From NCBI RefSeq assembly GCF_001426865.1, contig NZ_LMFO01000007.1, forward strand, positions 1 through 64,000: a stretch of 64,000 nt of DNA. Reading direction: 5' to 3'. Each line of letters starts with the position of its first letter. Within the stretch, counting starts at the first letter, position 1. This document shows positions 33,979 to 43,209 of this stretch, piece after piece. The notes beneath the pieces are model-generated. The model was given only the letters and a program-made list of their open reading frames with translations, had not been told where the DNA came from and made no database searches. Source of the DNA: Paenibacillus sp. Root52 (lineage in GTDB: Bacteria > Bacillota > Bacilli > Paenibacillales > Paenibacillaceae). Made by a program: the position numbers and the translations under genes.

Positions 33979-34389
33979 CTAAATCAGTTCAACATAATAT
34001 CGCTTTTCTTTTACATAAAATCCAAACTCAATATTGTGTGGAAGTAACTTAATACCACTCACACTCATTGCCATCAATGAACGCGCCCAATCTTCATACC
34101 AATTTGGTAGTCGATAAACTTGTGTTAAATCACCAATTTTCACTGTAACAATTGGAGACCTACCCATAATCCCAACTGATAATACTTGGTATATAGTTCC
34201 TTGATCTGTATTTGACGAGAGTTGAGGTATTTCTAAAACGGGATGGTTGGAAGCATTCTTATATACCTTTGCGCCATGCGCATTGATGATATACTCCATA
34301 TCCGCATCTACACTGACAAGATCCAAGCCACCAAGTTTCGCTTTAACAGAAGATTGGTATAACTCTTTCCTTTTCTTTCGATTTGCCAT
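33979..34389 (-). CDS. Hypothetical protein, 136 residues
   Basis: Family not recognised. Basic N-terminus (MANRKKRKELYQSS), then a beta-rich domain. AAAGGGG nine bases upstream. Confidence 0.72.
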   Translation of the reverse strand: MANRKKRKELYQSSVKAKLGGLDLVSVDADMEYIINAHGAKVYKNASNHPVLEIPQLSSNTDQGTIYQVLSVGIMGRSPIVTVKIGDLTQVYRLPNWYEDWARSLMAMSVSGIKLLPHNIEFGFYVKEKRYYVELI

Positions 34390-34436
34390 GATAACGTATC
34401 CCCTTTAATGATTAACTTCATTGCCAAAAAAACTTC

Positions 34437-34580
34437 TCATAGTATTAATTTTACTTTATTTTTCAATCGACGTGTTAAACGTTCTCTGTATGAACAGATC
34501 CCGGATCGATTAAATTCCATTTTCCTTAAAGACCGCTTTTTCCTTAGGCCGTACTTTTTGGCCACAAGAACCAGCTCCAT
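34437..34580 (-). CDS. Possible basic protein, 47 residues
   Basis: A Lys/Arg-rich frame (AKKYGLRKKRSLRKMEF) without a clear ribosome site, antisense to a 100-codon frame on the other strand. Coding status uncertain. Confidence 0.28.
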   Translation of the reverse strand: MELVLVAKKYGLRKKRSLRKMEFNRSGICSYRERLTRRLKNKVKLIL

Positions 34581-34745
34581 TTACTTTAAGTTCAGATCTA
34601 TTCGTGAACTACCCGACGATCGTTATCAAGTGGAAGGTATGATGTTATGCAGGATTGGCTCAAGGCCCAGGTGCTTAAATAGGGCATTGCTCTCAATCTT
34701 ATCAGAATAACCACACCAGGTTTCCCAGTTAATATAAAGATCTAT

Positions 34746-34892
34746 TTAGTAAGGGATAACGTTACAATTCACAATGTTCTCCTGCTTATCATAAAGTCTA
34801 TAAATAATATCTATGATATCTTTCTCTTCCAACGAGGAATGTTTGTCTATATCCTCTGCTATAAACTGAATGAAAGCGATTAACAACTCCAT
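34746..34892 (-). CDS. Possible 48-residue protein within a longer coding-like frame
   Basis: From ATG 34892 the frame reads ELLIAFIQFIAEDIDKHSS then SLEEKDIIDIIYRLYDK, convincingly protein-like. The same frame is open upstream to the stop of the next gene at 35034 without ATG/GTG/TTG (RSSIELGAMELL). Either this is the start or the 5-prime part is decayed. Confidence 0.4.
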   Translation of the reverse strand: MELLIAFIQFIAEDIDKHSSLEEKDIIDIIYRLYDKQENIVNCNVIPY

Positions 34893-35033
34893 TGCTCCAA
34901 GTTCAATTGACGACCGTAACCAGCTAACCTTTTCCTTAATGTTATAAGTATGCGTTAATTTATAGGTGAATAGTGTATCTGAGTTTATACAATTTACGTT
35001 CTTGTGAACTCTGTCTACGTGAACGGGTAACTT

Positions 35034-35285
35034 TTAAATTCTTGCATTCGCATCAACATCAAGATATTTTCTACCGCTTCGTTGATGGCGGAAAATAATT
35101 CGAAGAACTTCTTCCTTATCTGACGACTTAATTATCTCATAATCCAGCTGGTATGCGGTACATATACCATCCATGTACCCTTTAGCCTGAGAAAATGATG
35201 ATGAGTTCTCTCGTTGCCAGATCGCATTGTCAAGGTGAGCCCTTGCATACCTATAGACGGCAGCTTCAAGAGTTTCTTTTTTCAT
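35034..35285 (-). CDS. Hypothetical protein, 83 residues
   Basis: Family not recognised; helical (YRYARAHLDNAIWQRENSS). AAGGGGG about ten bases upstream. The frame continues open in phase after its TAA for 95 codons. Confidence 0.65.
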   Translation of the reverse strand: MKKETLEAAVYRYARAHLDNAIWQRENSSSFSQAKGYMDGICTAYQLDYEIIKSSDKEEVLRIIFRHQRSGRKYLDVDANARI

Positions 35286-35393
35286 AAGGTCTGTACCCCC
35301 TTATATCTAATGTCCAACTACTCTCTGCTAGATCTCAATACTAGGAAACGAGTTGTTAGCATGTTAAACGTTCGCTGTCCGGATAGGTTCAAC

Positions 35394-35630
35394 TTAATAG
35401 ATTTCTCGAAGCTGGTTACGAACATAATAAAATCCATAATATAAGTATACGATCGTAAAAAACACGAGTACCACAAAAGGTGTTATTAGATCCGCTCCAA
35501 AATGTCGCGATATAACATACGCTATATGGCTACCGCCACACAAAGCCGATAAAAATATCATTATTCGATTACCAAATAAGACAACTATGATAAATGAACA
35601 AACTACTAATATCGTTTCAAAACTTAGCAT
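35394..35630 (-). CDS. Small membrane protein, 78 residues
   Basis: Two to three predicted membrane helices (ILVVCSFIIVVLFG; IMIFLSALCGGSHIAYVI; VVLVFFTIVYLYYGFYYV). ATG 35630 has AGGAGG nine bases upstream. Function unknown. Confidence 0.7.
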   Translation of the reverse strand: MLSFETILVVCSFIIVVLFGNRIMIFLSALCGGSHIAYVISRHFGADLITPFVVLVFFTIVYLYYGFYYVRNQLREIY

Positions 35631-35755
35631 GCTTGATAACCTCCTATTCCAAATAGTTTTATACAAACACTCGATTTAACCTGACCCAGCTTCTGGGATC
35701 GATGCAGCTTAAACATCAAATCTCATCACTTATGCATGAGCTGCCACTACTTATA

Positions 35756-35914
35756 TTACTTCATGCTCGATATCCAATTCATTCGAATAACGACAAAAAG
35801 GTCTACTGTTGGTTTATTAGTACGTGCATCTATTACTGCTAACTCCTGTTTTAAAGCCGTAGAAATTGGAGACCAGACATAATCCGGTCTCCTGTGTGTT
35901 ACATATTGTGGGGC
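35756..35914 (-). pseudogene. Coding-like fragment without a start
   Basis: About 50 codons open after a TAA read as real protein (PDYVWSPISTALKQELAV, then DARTNKPTVDLFVVIRMNW) with no ATG/GTG/TTG at the front. In another frame AGGAG plus ATG lead to nine codons before a stop near an A4 tract, so a one-base frameshift would give a small gene. The other ends of 35.67-35.93 kb hold nothing else recognisable. Confidence 0.35.
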
Positions 35915-35932
35915 TTAAGAGGCTACTTATAA

Positions 35933-36301
35933 TCAATCATTTGTATACCACACATCATCAATCTTCACAGCGCGAGCAGATTCATGAAAGGCCTCACCTT
36001 CACACTCCGGACAGTTTCCCCAGCATATTAGAAGACTGTCCACCCACCTATTACCGCAGCTATCACATACCCAAGGTAAGACCTTTTGTACTTCTGTCAC
36101 CTTAGTAACGCTCCTAGCAGCCAGAGTTTTAGTTTGTTTCGTTTTGTCACGATTTTTAAGGACATTGAATGTCAGATCGATACAGTGTTCTACTGCTTCG
36201 TTACGTTCGACCGAATCAGCACCCATTTCAGATATCCATAGCATAATTTGTCCCAACTTTTCAGCATGCTCTTTATCTATTTGTATTTTCTTTAATTCCA
36301 T
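35933..36301 (-). CDS. Zinc-ribbon protein, 122 residues
   Basis: N-terminal helices, basic linker, then a C-terminal zinc ribbon (VCDSCGNRW...NCPEC). Its ATG abuts the upstream stop (TAAATG), so it is coupled. Function unknown. Confidence 0.72.
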   Translation of the reverse strand: MELKKIQIDKEHAEKLGQIMLWISEMGADSVERNEAVEHCIDLTFNVLKNRDKTKQTKTLAARSVTKVTEVQKVLPWVCDSCGNRWVDSLLICWGNCPECEGEAFHESARAVKIDDVWYTND

Positions 36302-36571
36302 TTAATTTTTGTCTCCTAAGGGATACATCCCATACAGTTTTTCTCTAAACTCATCATTTTCAATCAAAAAGAATGTATCTATGACCTGATTATCAATATC
36401 CCATACTCTTAAAGTCCAATCATGCAGTACTTCTACTGCCATTCCGTCATATTTCGACAATGAAGATATTAAAAATGTAACATTATCATATTGAATACTT
36501 TCTTCTGCAACGCTGTAGTCTTCACAGTTTAGTACCTCAATTCCAAAAATCATGAGATCTGCGTCATTCAT
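36302..36571 (-). CDS. Hypothetical protein, 89 residues
   Basis: Family not recognised; acidic, mixed fold. ATG 36571 has AAGGGG eight bases upstream. Coupled to the zinc-ribbon gene. Confidence 0.7.
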   Translation of the reverse strand: MNDADLMIFGIEVLNCEDYSVAEESIQYDNVTFLISSLSKYDGMAVEVLHDWTLRVWDIDNQVIDTFFLIENDEFREKLYGMYPLGDKN

Positions 36572-36596
36572 CAAATCTGCCCCTTACGTACTTAGG

Positions 36597-36782
36597 TTAA
36601 GGCGAAACCTTGACCTGTCTTCTATTATACTGTTCCGCACGCTCAGCATCTCTAGCAAGTTGTAACGCTTTTGTTCTTAAACGGCCAGATCTATCAAAGT
36701 CTCCCCGTGCTGCAGCTTGTAAGGATCTGGTCTCCCATAGTCCAGCACGTTCAAGAAGTTTCATTACACTCTTTTTTTTCAT
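36597..36782 (-). CDS. Hypothetical basic protein, 61 residues
   Basis: Helical and Arg-rich (QAAARGDFDRSGRLRTKALQ). Overlaps the upstream gene by ATGA, implying coupled translation. Function unknown. Confidence 0.68.
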   Translation of the reverse strand: MKKKSVMKLLERAGLWETRSLQAAARGDFDRSGRLRTKALQLARDAERAEQYNRRQVKVSP

Positions 36783-37216
36783 AATTGTTTCACTTCATTT
36801 ACTGGAACTACCCCATAGGCAAGAGATTCGAATGTAAGGCTCTTTTTCTTATCCAGGTATCCTTTGTAATCCTCATTAAATAATTTGATAAATTGCTTTT
36901 TGGTAACCGGCGAATCCTCGTTACCATCGTAAATCATAAATTCATAAATAACGGCTTTATCAAAATAATCATTTGGCGTGACCTGCAGCATAATATCATT
37001 ATGTTCAACCGTATACTCAACGTGAATTGGAATACTTAGATCAACTTCTAATTCGCCAGCTTGAGTTAATGCATCCTTTGTATTTGATCCCAGTAGTATG
37101 TAATTCAATACAACACTAAATAAATAATTTCCATCATGGAAAACAAAATATAAGTAATAGCTCTCCTTAGTATCAGTATTAAGCAATTTGGATTTTTCCT
37201 CATGAATCGTTTTCAT
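36779..37216 (-). CDS. Hypothetical protein, 145 residues
   Basis: Family not recognised; beta-rich N-terminal half, helical C-terminus. ATG 37216 has AAGGAG eight bases upstream. First of four coupled genes down to 35933. Confidence 0.72.
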   Translation of the reverse strand: MKTIHEEKSKLLNTDTKESYYLYFVFHDGNYLFSVVLNYILLGSNTKDALTQAGELEVDLSIPIHVEYTVEHNDIMLQVTPNDYFDKAVIYEFMIYDGNEDSPVTKKQFIKLFNEDYKGYLDKKKSLTFESLAYGVVPVNEVKQL

Positions 37217-37314
37217 TCTATCTACTCCTTTTTTAGTCTTATTAAAATCAATCAAAAGACTTTAGTTGAATCGAATGTTATATTCCTTTTGTTAGAAGAA
37301 TATTGCATTTATGA

Positions 37315-38106
37315 TTATCTCTGAAGGGAAGTGACCGATCGATACGTTCTTGATTTTAACTTGAAGCCTTTGTGAAGTAGGATTTCGTTCATGGTATTTT
37401 GCTCCGTAGTATCCGTTGCGATCTGAATCTCTTCGATACCCATACTTGAGCACAAACGTTGTAAATGAGAAATAAGCGTGCTGAAGACCTTTTCTCCTCG
37501 ATAGTCTTCTCTTGTGTAAGCCAGCCATACTTTAACTGTCTTATGATCCACAAGAGTATATGAAACAAAACCTATATAGTTATTTTTCTTTCCTATCCCC
37601 CCTTTGAGTTCAGTATTTTTCAATAGCAATACTCTCTCCCCAAGAAAAAACCATCCCGGATCTCTGCCCGTTTTATCAAATTCGTAAGGCATGCGAGAAG
37701 AACAATCTTTAACGAGGCGCTTCAACATATCTCTATACTCATAAGAAGGATGATCATTTGTGTCCAGATGTAAAAATACATTTGTGAATCTAGTTATTGA
37801 GGGGTTCTGCAGCGAACAGATCTGAGGATGAATTAGTGGATCTTCGTGGGTCATTCCAATTAGATGGAGGACGTAATGGTTATATGTACTTATATAATCG
37901 TTTAAGATTCCAGGATTTTTGTTCACTTCTTCCAATGCTTCTCCACTGATCCTTCCTTTGGTATATAAAAGACCCTCGAATCCTGGAGAAGACATATTAC
38001 GAAAGGTATTTAGGTCTTTTAATTTACCGACTTCAACACGTAGAGCGGGTTCAACTTCACCTTTTACAAACAGAGTAGTATACGATATTTTCACAAAATC
38101 ACTCAT
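37315..38106 (-). CDS. GNAT-type acetyltransferase with N-terminal extension
   Basis: 263 residues from ATG 38106. The C-terminal 110 residues show GNAT features (VKVWLAYTREDYRGEKVFSTL, then DTTEQNTMNEILLHKGF). The N-terminal 150 are not recognised. The ribosome site AAAGG abuts this ATG, so the start could differ. A dyad promoter lies directly upstream. Confidence 0.72.
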   Translation of the reverse strand: MSDFVKISYTTLFVKGEVEPALRVEVGKLKDLNTFRNMSSPGFEGLLYTKGRISGEALEEVNKNPGILNDYISTYNHYVLHLIGMTHEDPLIHPQICSLQNPSITRFTNVFLHLDTNDHPSYEYRDMLKRLVKDCSSRMPYEFDKTGRDPGWFFLGERVLLLKNTELKGGIGKKNNYIGFVSYTLVDHKTVKVWLAYTREDYRGEKVFSTLISHLQRLCSSMGIEEIQIATDTTEQNTMNEILLHKGFKLKSRTYRSVTSLQR

Positions 38107-38142
38107 CCTTTCTTCATAAATAATTGTGTAGCATCTCCAATA

Positions 38143-38177
38143 ATTATACCCGTAAAACACTGTACATACAACGATTT
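38143..38177 (-). promoter_or_regulatory. Dyad-controlled promoter (site 1)
   Basis: TTGTAT and TATAAT with 17-base spacing; the dyad of the AAAACGTTG-N6-CAGTGTTTT type (38154-38177) covers the -35 and spacer. Drives the GNAT gene. Confidence 0.75.
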
Positions 38178-38234
38178 AAAACTATTTTGTGTTCGGAATG
38201 GGTATGGATGAGCTAGGACATATCTTCTCTCTTC

Positions 38235-38269
38235 AAAAAGTAAAACACCCCACACAAATTGTAGGGTGT
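38235..38269 (-). terminator. Rho-independent terminator
   Basis: ACACCC/GGGTGT stem with a TTTTACTTTTT tail on the minus strand. Confidence 0.7.
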
Positions 38270-38292
38270 CCAGCATGTTGTTTTATGAATGG

Positions 38293-38376
38293 TCAGTATC
38301 CTCGTTTAACGATTACCCTCCCATTCCATGATTTCCAAATTTTTTGATTGTCATGTTGTTTCACCCTTTCTGGCAT
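38293..38376 (-). CDS. Possible micro-ORFs upstream of the terminator
   Basis: A 27-codon frame (MPERVKQHDNQKIWKSW...) overlaps a 13-codon frame at 38313-38354 (MTIKKFGNHGMGG) that has the better ribosome site (AAAGGGTG). One or neither may be real. Confidence 0.25.
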   Translation of the reverse strand: MPERVKQHDNQKIWKSWNGRVIVKRGY

Positions 38377-38440
38377 TTAATGATTTCAGCTCAACCTTCC
38401 ATTCGTCGGATCTGAGATAATGTTGCATGCCAATCTTACT

Positions 38441-38872
38441 TTAGCAGTTCTTAAATTCTCTGAGCTTTTCCTGCAGCTTAGGAATAGCAGTCACAACTGC
38501 TCTTATCTCTTCCTTCAGTTCTTTAGGTATGTCTACATGGCCAAGTACCGTTAGCCCCCAAGATAACTGATGTGATGCATGTCCCATGTGGACTAATGAC
38601 TGGTGAACATAATCATCGAGCATACCTTGTTCTTTAAACTTATCATAACCAGGCTGGTGAGCAGCATATGATCCGAATTCTGGAACGTCCTCCTCTGGAT
38701 TAGTAATTTCATATCTACCGAAATCATTAATACCATACTGAGGACTGGCAATTTCAAACTCCCCAATACCCTTATTTCTTAATGTGTTTACGTATCCTTC
38801 AACATCTTGCTCCGCAACTTTATATGCGGATGCTTCACTATCATGTTTTGAAATCAACCATATATTACTCAT
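38441..38872 (-). CDS. Hypothetical protein, 143 residues
   Basis: Family not recognised; acidic N-terminal half with a near-repeat (IASPQYGINDFG and ITNPEEDVPEFG), helical C-terminus. AAAGGAG about 11 bases before ATG 38872. Confidence 0.7.
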   Translation of the reverse strand: MSNIWLISKHDSEASAYKVAEQDVEGYVNTLRNKGIGEFEIASPQYGINDFGRYEITNPEEDVPEFGSYAAHQPGYDKFKEQGMLDDYVHQSLVHMGHASHQLSWGLTVLGHVDIPKELKEEIRAVVTAIPKLQEKLREFKNC

Positions 38873-38961
38873 CTGAGTCACTACTCCTTTATTAGATCGT
38901 TCTATAAAATTGGCTTCCTACATTGTGAGTTTTCTGTTGTGAAGCTAACATAAGAGCTCTC

Positions 38962-39261
38962 TCACCACTGATTACGCTCCCTAACGATGTTTAGCTCAGA
39001 CTGGGTTAATATCACCGGTACCGGATCGTAGTTCTCTTGAATGCTTTGCACATCGGTACTCATGGGTGATTCAGATAAAGATGTGTAGAAGTCTTGTACA
39101 TCTTGTTTAACCGGTTCCTTCAGATCCTGACGGATAACCAACAGTGCATTAGACAACACATTGGTATCCATGTCTTCATCATCCCAATCTCCGCAGTCGA
39201 TGCCATCTGGCAGATAACGGCCATTTTTATTTTTAGCCTTAAAAGCAACAGCCTTAATCAT
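38962..39261 (-). CDS. Hypothetical protein, 99 residues
   Basis: Family not recognised; acidic. AGGAGG eight bases upstream. Its likely promoter is the dyad promoter at 39.5 kb, which would give a leader of about 220 bases in otherwise gene-free sequence. Confidence 0.72.
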   Translation of the reverse strand: MIKAVAFKAKNKNGRYLPDGIDCGDWDDEDMDTNVLSNALLVIRQDLKEPVKQDVQDFYTSLSESPMSTDVQSIQENYDPVPVILTQSELNIVRERNQW

Positions 39262-39484
39262 TCGAAATCCTCCTGTTCATGTTTAATCTGTTATCCTCTG
39301 AAAACAAACGTAAATTCGTAAGGAAACCCACGTTCGGATCAGCCTATATGTACTACAAACAACTTTCATAAATTCTTTCCACTAACTGAGCTGCACTTCA
39401 TTTACGACCTACGATATTTCTTCATGTTTTCTTCTGTTCTCTAGCCGAAGGCATCTCCATATACAAACCTGCAACTATTATTGA

Positions 39485-39520
39485 ATTATACGTAAATAAC
39501 ACTGTGTGTACAATGTTTTT
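39485..39520 (-). promoter_or_regulatory. Dyad-controlled promoter (site 2)
   Basis: TTGTAC and TATAAT with 17-base spacing, overlapped by the dyad at 39496-39520 (AACATTG/CAGTGTTATT variant). Confidence 0.7.
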
Positions 39521-39595
39521 AAATGTGAATTTAATATTTTTACGGTATATGAAGTTAACTTAGAGTACTTGAGGAGGTTAAAGCGTATCTTCAGA

Positions 39596-39633
39596 CAAAA
39601 AAATCACCAACTCTATGTACAGAGCTGGTGATT
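39596..39633 (-). terminator. Rho-independent terminator
   Basis: 13-bp stem (39602-39614 with 39621-39633, one mismatch) and T7 on the minus strand. Confidence 0.85.
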
Positions 39634-39664
39634 AGTAAGTCTTTAGGAGAAGCCGGTGATTTGG

Positions 39665-40588
39665 TCAAAAATATCGCGTTGGATCAAAGACGGATCGATT
39701 GTCTTCAGGTTTATTGTTTTCTTTGTCTTGGTCGGGATCTACATTATAATCATCCCCGTAAAAATCATCCGTGTCGATATTGAGGTCATCGGTTTCTATA
39801 TGGATGTCTAACGGATCGTGAACAGAGAGTTCCAGATCGATCGTAAAGGGGTACGAGGCATCGAGTTTCACGCCATCCCCTCTAGCATAGTCACCATCCG
39901 ACCCATATTGGTGCTCAATATCCACAGAGCCCTCCACTTGAACATTGATGCTTTGATGATCAATGGACTGTATCGTAATTTTATCAATGTTATTACCATC
40001 GACGACGTAGTGTGAGGCGAGCATATCGATGTCCTTCAATACATCATTAATGGCGGCAGTTGTAATGGCATCATACAATGATTCTTCAAGCGCTTCAGAA
40101 ACCGTATTTTTAAGTTCATCAATAACTTCAAGAAACTTTTGAACAGCAAGTAAAGTATCCTCTACTAGCTTGTTGCCAGAAGCCCGTGAAATATTGAACG
40201 TTTTTTCAGTGTAATGTACATAATTGCTGAGGTCGTCTACTGCCTGCTGTGTTCTTTTGATAATCATGGAGAGGTCTAGCTTAAGCACGTCGGTCACGAA
40301 CTCATCCGATAGCCCAGCTCGAATGGCATATTCCATTTTTTCTGTTCTTTTAGCCGTGGTACTGTCATTTTTCCTCGGCCGATCTTTCCACCATTCACAC
40401 TCAATAACGTTCTCATTCGGGCCTAAACGGTCAATTACATGGTGTACGAGTTCTCGGATCCCTACTGAAAAAAATGTGTAACGCAAAGCATTATTCAGGG
40501 ATATTGCATCAAGTGATCCTGTGAATGCACCGATCTCCATAGATCCCTTGAGATAGTTTTGAATAATGTGTCCTGGTAAATGTCCCAT
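39665..40588 (-). CDS. Unknown protein with acidic tail, defence-like
   Basis: 307 residues. A helical region with DDLSNYVHYTEKTFN near 125 resembles proteins annotated near prokaryotic Argonaute/defence loci (pPIWI-associated nuclease type) by memory only. The last 60 residues are Asp-rich. ATG 40588 has AAGGTGG eight bases upstream. Monocistronic, flanked by terminators. Confidence 0.62.
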   Translation of the reverse strand: MGHLPGHIIQNYLKGSMEIGAFTGSLDAISLNNALRYTFFSVGIRELVHHVIDRLGPNENVIECEWWKDRPRKNDSTTAKRTEKMEYAIRAGLSDEFVTDVLKLDLSMIIKRTQQAVDDLSNYVHYTEKTFNISRASGNKLVEDTLLAVQKFLEVIDELKNTVSEALEESLYDAITTAAINDVLKDIDMLASHYVVDGNNIDKITIQSIDHQSINVQVEGSVDIEHQYGSDGDYARGDGVKLDASYPFTIDLELSVHDPLDIHIETDDLNIDTDDFYGDDYNVDPDQDKENNKPEDNRSVFDPTRYF

Positions 40589-40818
40589 TGTAGTTCCCAC
40601 CTTATCCTAATGTCGTAAGTTCATTCATACTCAAGCTCTTCCGTATCCATCTCTGTTTCTTCATAATGCTTTAGACGATCCTTGGGGCTTGTGTATAACC
40701 TACAGGATTGCAACCCTGCATACGGCGTCTATGTACGTCTCAACATCATTCATGTGACATAGATCTCAACTTAAGGCTCTAACGATCGAGATCTCACGTC
40801 TTATAGAATAAATGATTT

Positions 40819-40855
40819 AAAAAAAGCCCCTTGTATATTCGCTCACAAGTGGGCT
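40819..40855 (-). terminator. Rho-independent terminator
   Basis: AGCCC.CTTGT/ACAAG.GGGCT with T7 on the minus strand. Confidence 0.85.
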
Positions 40856-40863
40856 CTGCTCTA

Positions 40864-41880
40864 TTATAATAAGATATTGATAGATTTCACATTTTCTAAT
40901 GGTTCCGGCGAACTAAAATCAACAAACTCGAAATGATAATGTTCATCCTTTAACTCAATTAATAATGTTTGTTTCTTAAGCATCACTCCGTGATTTGCGA
41001 GCCACCCCAAAACTTCCTTAGCACCTTCGTGAGAATCAACATTTCCGTTGGTATAGTAGTGTTCAAGAGAACCTGCCACAAGATCCGACAAACTTAAGAT
41101 ATCTATAAACTCAGGATCTGTACCCTTCTCAAAAGGTTCAGCACAGCCAATAGTAGGGTATTCACGCTTTTCTTCAAATGAGTTGAGAACATTACTAAAC
41201 ATATTTGTGGTTGCTGTAGCCATTCTTTCATTGGCCATTATGCTATCTTTATCGGTCATCCAACAAATGTTCTTGCCGCTTGGAATAAGCAAGTTTGTTA
41301 AATACCCCATTGTGGCAACGATTCTTTGTACTTTTTCGGCATTCTTAGGCGACCATTTGCCTAAAGTAGTTTGTTCTAACATGTTAGACAACTCTTTTAA
41401 AGTGTTTTTATTATTGTCCCCAAACACGGAGATGACTTCTTTACTGATGACTAAAGTAAAAACGAGTCCATTTAAACCCCAATTCATTACATGTAGGTAC
41501 TCTTTAAGTGCTCTACGAATTGGACCATAACGTAAATCTTTGAATGATATCTCTTTATATGGTTTATTCAGACCATACTTTTCCCGGATCTTCAAGATCT
41601 CTTTTTTGTAAATCCCGTTGAGCAGTCCATAGTCAACAAATGTAAAGGTATAGGTAAGATACTTGCTGTTGGGAGCTTCTCCCCCATAGTCAGATGATAT
41701 TATAACGGAGCTACTGTTCTCGAAATTTGGAAGAGCCAATTTCCTACTGTCTCGCCTTTGTTGAAATGCAATATTAAATATATCAAATAGTGGGGGATTA
41801 CGATCCTCCAGATTTATTGGAAGCTTGTACTCTCTTAGTATTAGTGAATTAACTATACTCGCGAGATCATCTTTCTGCAC
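40864..41880 (-). CDS. DUF3800-like protein (tentative)
   Basis: 338 residues. VIISSDYGGE followed by YTFTFVDYG, then MTDKDSI and LSLSDLVAGSL resemble the strand and acidic positions of DUF3800/RNase-H-like proteins, more weakly than the 17059 protein. GTG 41880 has AGGGGG eight bases upstream. Part of a cluster of defence-like single-gene units (39.6-43.0 kb). Confidence 0.6.
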   Translation of the reverse strand: MQKDDLASIVNSLILREYKLPINLEDRNPPLFDIFNIAFQQRRDSRKLALPNFENSSSVIISSDYGGEAPNSKYLTYTFTFVDYGLLNGIYKKEILKIREKYGLNKPYKEISFKDLRYGPIRRALKEYLHVMNWGLNGLVFTLVISKEVISVFGDNNKNTLKELSNMLEQTTLGKWSPKNAEKVQRIVATMGYLTNLLIPSGKNICWMTDKDSIMANERMATATTNMFSNVLNSFEEKREYPTIGCAEPFEKGTDPEFIDILSLSDLVAGSLEHYYTNGNVDSHEGAKEVLGWLANHGVMLKKQTLLIELKDEHYHFEFVDFSSPEPLENVKSINILL

Positions 41881-41955
41881 TATCCATTCCCCCTATCGTA
41901 TAAGAGTATCATATGTGAACTTGATTTAAAGCTCAAGGGGGTCAAAAATGCCTGA

Positions 41956-42069
41956 TCACTTCCAGCCGGTGGTTGTAGCTGCACGCACCAGGTAGTTGAC
42001 GATCGTTACGTCTAGTAGTTCATAGTCGATAGAAAGATCTAGAACTATATTGTTACGGCCTTCACTGCG
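41956..42069 (-). pseudogene. Coding-like 37-codon fragment
   Basis: Open after TAA and protein-like (NIVLDLSIDYELLDVT...YLVRAATT), no start codon. The rest of 41.9-42.2 kb shows nothing else. Confidence 0.25.
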
Positions 42070-42199
42070 TTAAGTATTTCGGTCGTCTCGTGGGTCCTTT
42101 GGCAAAACAAAAATGGCCAACAGGATAATAACTACTATTTATAATAAATTAGACCATATTACAAGAATAGACTAGAATGGTTTTAAAGGGGGATGTTAC

Positions 42200-42991
42200 A
42201 TGTTTTCAAGAGCAACAATTACTGATGTTTTGAATTTAGCAGCCGGTTGGAGTAACTCGCAGCTGGATACTTTCATGGTGAGATATGGACTAAATCACGC
42301 AGCCACTGGGTCAAACCGTCAACAAAAAGCTACTAATGCAGCATTGTACTTGATTGAGAATCCAAATTTGCCTGGAGTAATAGGCGATAACCTTCAATAC
42401 GAGATCGTTGAACATATCATTAATCGATCAGTACAATCAACAATGATCTTTGATAGTTCAGAAAACGAGTTCATTGAATACCCTCAACTAAGAAGGCTGT
42501 TACTACGCGATGGATTCGTAATTGAAGATAATAAACTTATACGCACTTTTGATACAACGATTAATTATAGTGAAAATCAAAATCTCCTTGAGAGCCTTCT
42601 AGATAAACACGGGCTTGTTACTGCCAAAGGTCACTACGAGCAAGCCAGAGAAAACTTTAATAGAGGTCACTGGGCGGCCTGCAACGGTCAATTAAGAAGT
42701 TATGTGGAAGAGCTTTGCAATGTTATTGCCGAAAAAATCACTCATCAAACGTATACTAATAGTCATCAGGCTAAAATTGCTTTATCTCAAACGAACCCTC
42801 CTATCTTCTACAGAGAACTCAACGAATGGAAAGACGATGGTAAAGGTTACTTTGAGACTTTCTGGAGTAGACTTCATCCTGAAGGATCTCATCCAGGGCT
42901 ATCAAATGAAGAAGATTCAATATTCAGATTGAATCTAGTACAAATATCTAGTCTAGAGATCTTAAGACGGTACGATATAAATTTCACGTAA
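42200..42991 (+). CDS. Abi_C-like abortive-infection-type protein
   Basis: 263 residues. The C-terminal half matches a recurring defence-associated pattern: HYEQARENFNRGHWAACNGQ, LRSYVEELCNVIAE, then FWSRLHPEGSHPGL, SNEEDSIFRLNLV. Abi_C-type domains occur in phage-resistance genes; the mechanism is unknown. AAAGGGGG lies six bases upstream. The only plus-strand gene in this stretch, with its own terminator: a self-contained cassette. Confidence 0.75.
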   Translation: MFSRATITDVLNLAAGWSNSQLDTFMVRYGLNHAATGSNRQQKATNAALYLIENPNLPGVIGDNLQYEIVEHIINRSVQSTMIFDSSENEFIEYPQLRRLLLRDGFVIEDNKLIRTFDTTINYSENQNLLESLLDKHGLVTAKGHYEQARENFNRGHWAACNGQLRSYVEELCNVIAEKITHQTYTNSHQAKIALSQTNPPIFYRELNEWKDDGKGYFETFWSRLHPEGSHPGLSNEEDSIFRLNLVQISSLEILRRYDINFT

Positions 42992-42998
42992 AAATATA

Positions 42999-43045
42999 GG
43001 CCAGTTTTAGAAAGTACATAGAACTTCTAAAACTGGCCAGTTTCG
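42999..43045 (+). terminator. Rho-independent terminator
   Basis: Perfect 14-bp stem (42999-43012 with 43025-43038), T-rich tail. Confidence 0.85.
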
Positions 43046-43209
43046 TTTCTTAACTGGGAACATAGGTATGTAATTGCTTTTTTTAGAATTACTGATTAAA
43101 CTCGTGTTAACTATTTTACAGAGACCTCTGATTGTACTGTCACACTGTAAATTGTCGTCTCCCTCTTTCCTCCAACATTAATATCATCTTGACGTTATAC
43201 CAGTCAAGA

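Noticed and set aside
34408..34710. 100-codon plus-strand frame
   Set aside because: No ribosome site; composition looks like the antisense of Lys/Arg-rich sequence.
39585..39635. CTATGTAC inside the 39.6 kb hairpin (and at 40729) as Ter-like sites
   Set aside because: Only the eight-base core matches the remembered Ter consensus; flanking bases do not.
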